DNA of 6,832 nt, from contig CAMNLO010000088.1 in NCBI GenBank assembly GCA_946543095.1, positions 1 through 6,832 on the forward strand. Direction: 5' to 3'. Each line of letters opens with the position of its first letter. Position 1 is the stretch's first letter. The DNA comes from an uncultured bacterium. Lineage in GTDB: Bacteria; Bacillota; Clostridia; Lachnospirales; Lachnospiraceae. The notes beneath the pieces are model-generated. The model saw only the letters and a list, made by a program, of their open reading frames with translations. It did no database searches and was not told the origin of the DNA. Position numbers and translations under genes: made by a program. Positions 4,770 through 6,832 of this stretch are shown here, in pieces.

Positions 4770-5978
4770 AAACCGCAGCACCTGATCCATGGTTCTCAAT
4801 ACCTGGAAATCGCCTGTCATGCGGATCTCGCCGATCATAAAAGCTTTCAGAAACGTGACCTTTCCGGAAAGGATCTTATCCAGCACCTCTCTCTCCAGCC
4901 TCAGCTCCACGCTGGGGATCCCGGGAGTCGGCTCCGATACCACAGATACGCCGGTCCCGGCCATCAGGATATCGTAGGTACCTTCCTCCTCCACATTCAT
5001 CCGGACGGTGGCCTTAAAGCCGGAGATGGGCATGTAGTTCGCCTGAAGCACGGTCTCCAGCCTCTTTGCCTCCGCTGTTTTGGCGGGGCGTCCCGAAGGC
5101 CTGGCATCAGACATGACAGAGGGCCTCTGGGGTGGTTTCGCGGGATTGATCACCGGTTTCGGGGCAGGGGACACTGCCTTCGGCTTCTGATAGACCCCTG
5201 CTGCCGATGCCATATTCCGGGGAGCCGTCCGGCTCACCGGGGCCTGACGGGGAAGGGCCGGTCCCTCAGTCTGCTCTTCGGAGGGCTGCTCTTTTTCGCT
5301 TCCCGAGCCGCTCATCATCCCCCTGAACATACTGGTCAGCTCCTGGATATCCGCCTTCTGGGCCTCCACATACTCTTCATCGGAAGCGTACTGGGAAAGC
5401 TGCTCGTTCTCCTGCGGCGTAAAGCGGAAATTCCTGACCTGGGCGATCTTCTGCCGCACCGCCTGATTGCTGGCCGGAAGACAGGCCAGATGCTTGCTCA
5501 TGGTGCGGTAGGTGTCCTCCGCCTTCTTTTCCACGATCTTCCTGTAGTTTTCGTTGATCTCCAGCTCCGCCATGTCGGAGATATAGCCGCAGAGGCCGCT
5601 GCAGGGCAGGCCCCCCAGGATCTCCCAGGCGCTGGATAAATAGAGCTTTCCCTCCCTTTCGCCGTAGGTAGTGCTCATGACCACAGGACACATATAGGTC
5701 TGGGCGATCTTTTCCTTATCCCCATAGAGATAGCAGGCATCCAGAAACATCTGCATATAGCCTCCCACCCCGAACCATTCCACGGTGGAGGCCAGAATGA
5801 TCCCATCCGCCTCCTTTAAGGTCTGGGGCAGTGTGGAGATCCGGTTCTTCAGTTCATAGAGCATGAAGCGCTCTGTGGAAACTCCCAGCTCCGCAAAAAC
5901 CTTTTCCATGATCCCCAGCACAAAAAGGGTGGGATCATCGAACAGGCCGCGTCCGCCGTAGTAGATGTTGATCTTCAT
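4758..5978 (-). CDS. Flavodoxin-fold protein fused to a C-terminal SCP2 sterol-carrier domain
   Basis: This encodes 406 residues in three parts. Residues 1-165 form a flavodoxin/NADPH-dependent FMN reductase-like fold: beta-strand start MKINIYYGGRG, ILASTVEWFGVGGYMQMFLDA (about 61-81) at the FMN-phosphate/partner loop, and VVMSTTYGEREG (99-110). Residues about 220-305 are a Pro/Ser/Ala-rich, probably disordered linker. Residues about 306-402 match the SCP2 fold, most clearly LSGKVTFLKAFMIGEIRMTGDF (370-391), which corresponds to the conserved family tail that lines a hydrophobic pocket. A soluble redox protein that binds a lipid or other hydrophobic ligand is inferred; flavin binding and substrate are not shown. 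The start is the only plausible one, since an in-frame TAG lies just upstream, but no clear Shine-Dalgarno sequence is seen. It ends in FSDR-TAA inside the tandem repeat and is followed by the HIT gene in the same direction, so co-transcription is likely. Confidence 0.85.
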   Translation of the reverse strand: MKINIYYGGRGLFDDPTLFVLGIMEKVFAELGVSTERFMLYELKNRISTLPQTLKEADGIILASTVEWFGVGGYMQMFLDACYLYGDKEKIAQTYMCPVVMSTTYGEREGKLYLSSAWEILGGLPCSGLCGYISDMAELEINENYRKIVEKKAEDTYRTMSKHLACLPASNQAVRQKIAQVRNFRFTPQENEQLSQYASDEEYVEAQKADIQELTSMFRGMMSGSGSEKEQPSEEQTEGPALPRQAPVSRTAPRNMASAAGVYQKPKAVSPAPKPVINPAKPPQRPSVMSDARPSGRPAKTAEAKRLETVLQANYMPISGFKATVRMNVEEEGTYDILMAGTGVSVVSEPTPGIPSVELRLEREVLDKILSGKVTFLKAFMIGEIRMTGDFQVLRTMDQVLRFSDR

Positions 5979-5987
5979 AGCATCTAC
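5961..5987 (-). promoter_or_regulatory. Hairpin holding the start codon of the flavodoxin-SCP2 gene
   Basis: In the minus-strand message GTAGATG (5987-5981) and CATCTAC (5967-5961) are perfectly complementary. The 13-base loop contains the ATG (5978-5976). No clear Shine-Dalgarno sequence is present upstream, so this stem would directly influence access to the start. A 7-bp match could be chance. Confidence 0.3.
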
Positions 5988-5990
5988 ATT

Positions 5991-6002
5991 CTATCACGAT
6001 AG
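5991..6002. promoter_or_regulatory. Short palindrome upstream of the flavodoxin-SCP2 gene
   Basis: CTATCACGATAG has perfect 5-bp arms around two bases and lies 13-24 bases before the start codon, in the 133-base gap between the two minus-strand genes. The size and position would suit a dimeric repressor site. No matching half-site is seen elsewhere in the window and no regulator is adjacent. The nearby TATGAT (6030-6025) could be a -10 but has no good -35. Confidence 0.2.
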
Positions 6003-6111
6003 GGTGGCTTTGAAAATCAGAATTATCATACGCCTGAACAGCCTGTCCCTGTATTCTTTGCCGGTATCTTCCGATCCGAAGCCCGCTCTTACACCGGCTT
6101 ACGCTGCTTTT

Positions 6112-6832
6112 TTATTGGAAGAAATAGATAAAGAAGTTCTGACCGTAATCGTCTGTTCCGAATCTGTATACATACAACTTGCTGGAGCCCACGCTGATCC
6201 AGGTGTTTCGCTTCAGGTTTCCCTTCACTTCGTTCTCCATGATCTTTGCGTACAGCGCCTCGGCATCCGGAGTCACATGATGCAGGGCCTGGCGTATGGC
6301 GTCGCATTCCAGCTCCGTGACCCAGCCCCGGATATCCAGTCCCCAGCAGCCTCCCGGAAGCCCCAGTCCGGCATACCTCAGATTTCCCGCGTCAAACCCG
6401 AGGCACCAGATATCTTCCGAACCGTACACGGGAACGCTGGCGATGTCCGTGTCCATCAGAAGAAGCGTCCCATCCTTTTCAATGTCATAGGTGTCCAGGT
6501 TTTCGGGATCGAATTTCGTCATCCCGCTCTTGGCGTAATTCGCCACTGCGTCATAGGCCGCCTTGTAGGCCCTTAAGGCAGGATCGTTCACATCGATGGA
6601 GGTCCTCTTCACTGGGCTTACGGGAACGGGCGCGGCAGCGGAAGGGATGGTGTTGTGCAGGGCCGCCATGTTCAGATTTCCGTCATTGGGGCGGAAATGG
6701 GAAACCTCGCCGAAGGGATCCTGCACCATGAACAGGGTGGAACCCACATTGTAGAAATTGCCGTAGTCAGGGCATACGGGAGCGACGCCGTTGTAATAGA
6801 GCGTGACCCCGTTCTGGAAGATGGTCTCCGCA
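6112..6832 (-). CDS. Unrecognised protein, 5' end cut by the window edge
   Basis: The C-terminal 239 residues of a longer protein are visible, ending at TAA (6114-6112). The frame stays open from a GTG at 6747 back to the right edge, so the true start lies outside the window. I do not recognise a family. The visible part starts with a beta-rich segment (VTLYYNGVAPVCPDYGNFY), then VGSTLFMVQDPFGEV and a short Ala/Pro/Val linker (AAAPVPVSPV, about residues 64-73). A mixed alpha/beta domain follows with conserved-looking aromatic and glycine runs (IWCLGFDAGNLRYAGLGLPG). The end is strongly aromatic, FFIYFFQ. No membrane helix is seen in this part. A secreted or lipid-anchored protein is possible but the N-terminus is missing. 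No terminator follows the stop, so transcription may continue into the flavodoxin-SCP2 gene 133 bases downstream. Confidence 0.75.
   Translation of the reverse strand, partial: AETIFQNGVTLYYNGVAPVCPDYGNFYNVGSTLFMVQDPFGEVSHFRPNDGNLNMAALHNTIPSAAAPVPVSPVKRTSIDVNDPALRAYKAAYDAVANYAKSGMTKFDPENLDTYDIEKDGTLLLMDTDIASVPVYGSEDIWCLGFDAGNLRYAGLGLPGGCWGLDIRGWVTELECDAIRQALHHVTPDAEALYAKIMENEVKGNLKRNTWISVGSSKLYVYRFGTDDYGQNFFIYFFQ

Larger units (their letters stand above)
4498..4772 (-). pseudogene. Frameshifted remnant of a repetitive acidic protein tail
   Basis: Two reading frames of the minus strand carry the same 23-residue repeat. One frame enters by skipping a single base in the TTTT at 4772-4769, near the end of the flavodoxin-SCP2 gene; it reads RTVKRNGPDQAIGDAETGD, then SPPQIVKGNAPDQAMEDA, and stops. 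After the 17-bp-short unit the next frame continues with QIAEGSDSDHATEDAEPGD and ends in FQGDYILLLEEKL. Its TGA (4500-4498) overlaps the HIT ATG. Conservation of the peptide across two frames argues that this was once one coding sequence, probably a C-terminal extension of the flavodoxin-SCP2 protein or a small gene of its own. An intact reading from ATG 4752 (84 codons) exists but mixes repeat and non-repeat frames, so I do not call it a gene. Confidence 0.45.

Noticed and set aside
6060..6098. Inverted repeat GCCGGT/ACCGGC after the partial right-edge gene as a terminator.
   Set aside because: The loop is 27 bases and no T-run follows on the minus strand, so there is no support for intrinsic termination.
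5965..6576. A 203-codon plus-strand frame opposite the partial right-edge gene.
   Set aside because: It overlaps the starts and bodies of two better-supported minus-strand genes. It lacks a good ribosome site and its protein shows no domain character. It is an antisense shadow.

Overview
The window is about 6.8 kb of moderately GC-rich DNA. Strong Shine-Dalgarno sites, a DUF6110-type small protein, a membrane HD-GYP/GGDEF protein and a flavodoxin-SCP2 fusion together suggest an anaerobic Firmicute, most likely a gut Lachnospiraceae-type clostridium. This placement rests on protein recognition only. No rRNA, tRNA, CRISPR array, transposase or phage gene is visible.

Layout. Bases 1-215 hold a cluster of hairpins and no convincing gene. 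A small membrane-anchored DUF6110-like gene (216-548, minus) follows. Its promoter has a consensus -35 and carries a perfect 20-bp CsoR-type operator over the predicted start point, so it is probably a metal- (copper-) or sulfur-stress-induced transcript running off the left edge. Diverging from it is an L-glyceraldehyde-3-phosphate reductase-type aldo/keto reductase (827-1825, plus) with a long leader containing four consecutive small hairpins. Next is a 729-residue c-di-GMP protein (1910-4099, plus): six membrane helices, an intact HD-GYP phosphodiesterase domain, a GGDEF domain with the variant motif EGDEF, and a second GGDEF-like domain that has lost its motif. Its start is best placed at a TTG codon, because the upstream ATG lies inside the -10 box.

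The right half is on the minus strand. Transcription would run from an unrecognised protein cut by the window edge (6112-6832), through a flavodoxin-fold/SCP2 fusion (4758-5978), then a HIT-family nucleotide hydrolase (4100-4501). The HIT gene meets the c-di-GMP gene tail to tail with no base between the two stop codons. Between the fusion gene and the HIT gene lies the most unusual stretch: a degenerate 69-bp (23-codon) tandem repeat that looks like a frameshifted coding tail. It ends in a 4-bp ATGA overlap with the HIT start codon.

No complete new defence or mobile system is visible. The items most worth following up are the CsoR-type operator on DUF6110, the broken repeat tail, the c-di-GMP architecture, the flavodoxin-SCP2 fusion and the structured leader of the reductase gene.
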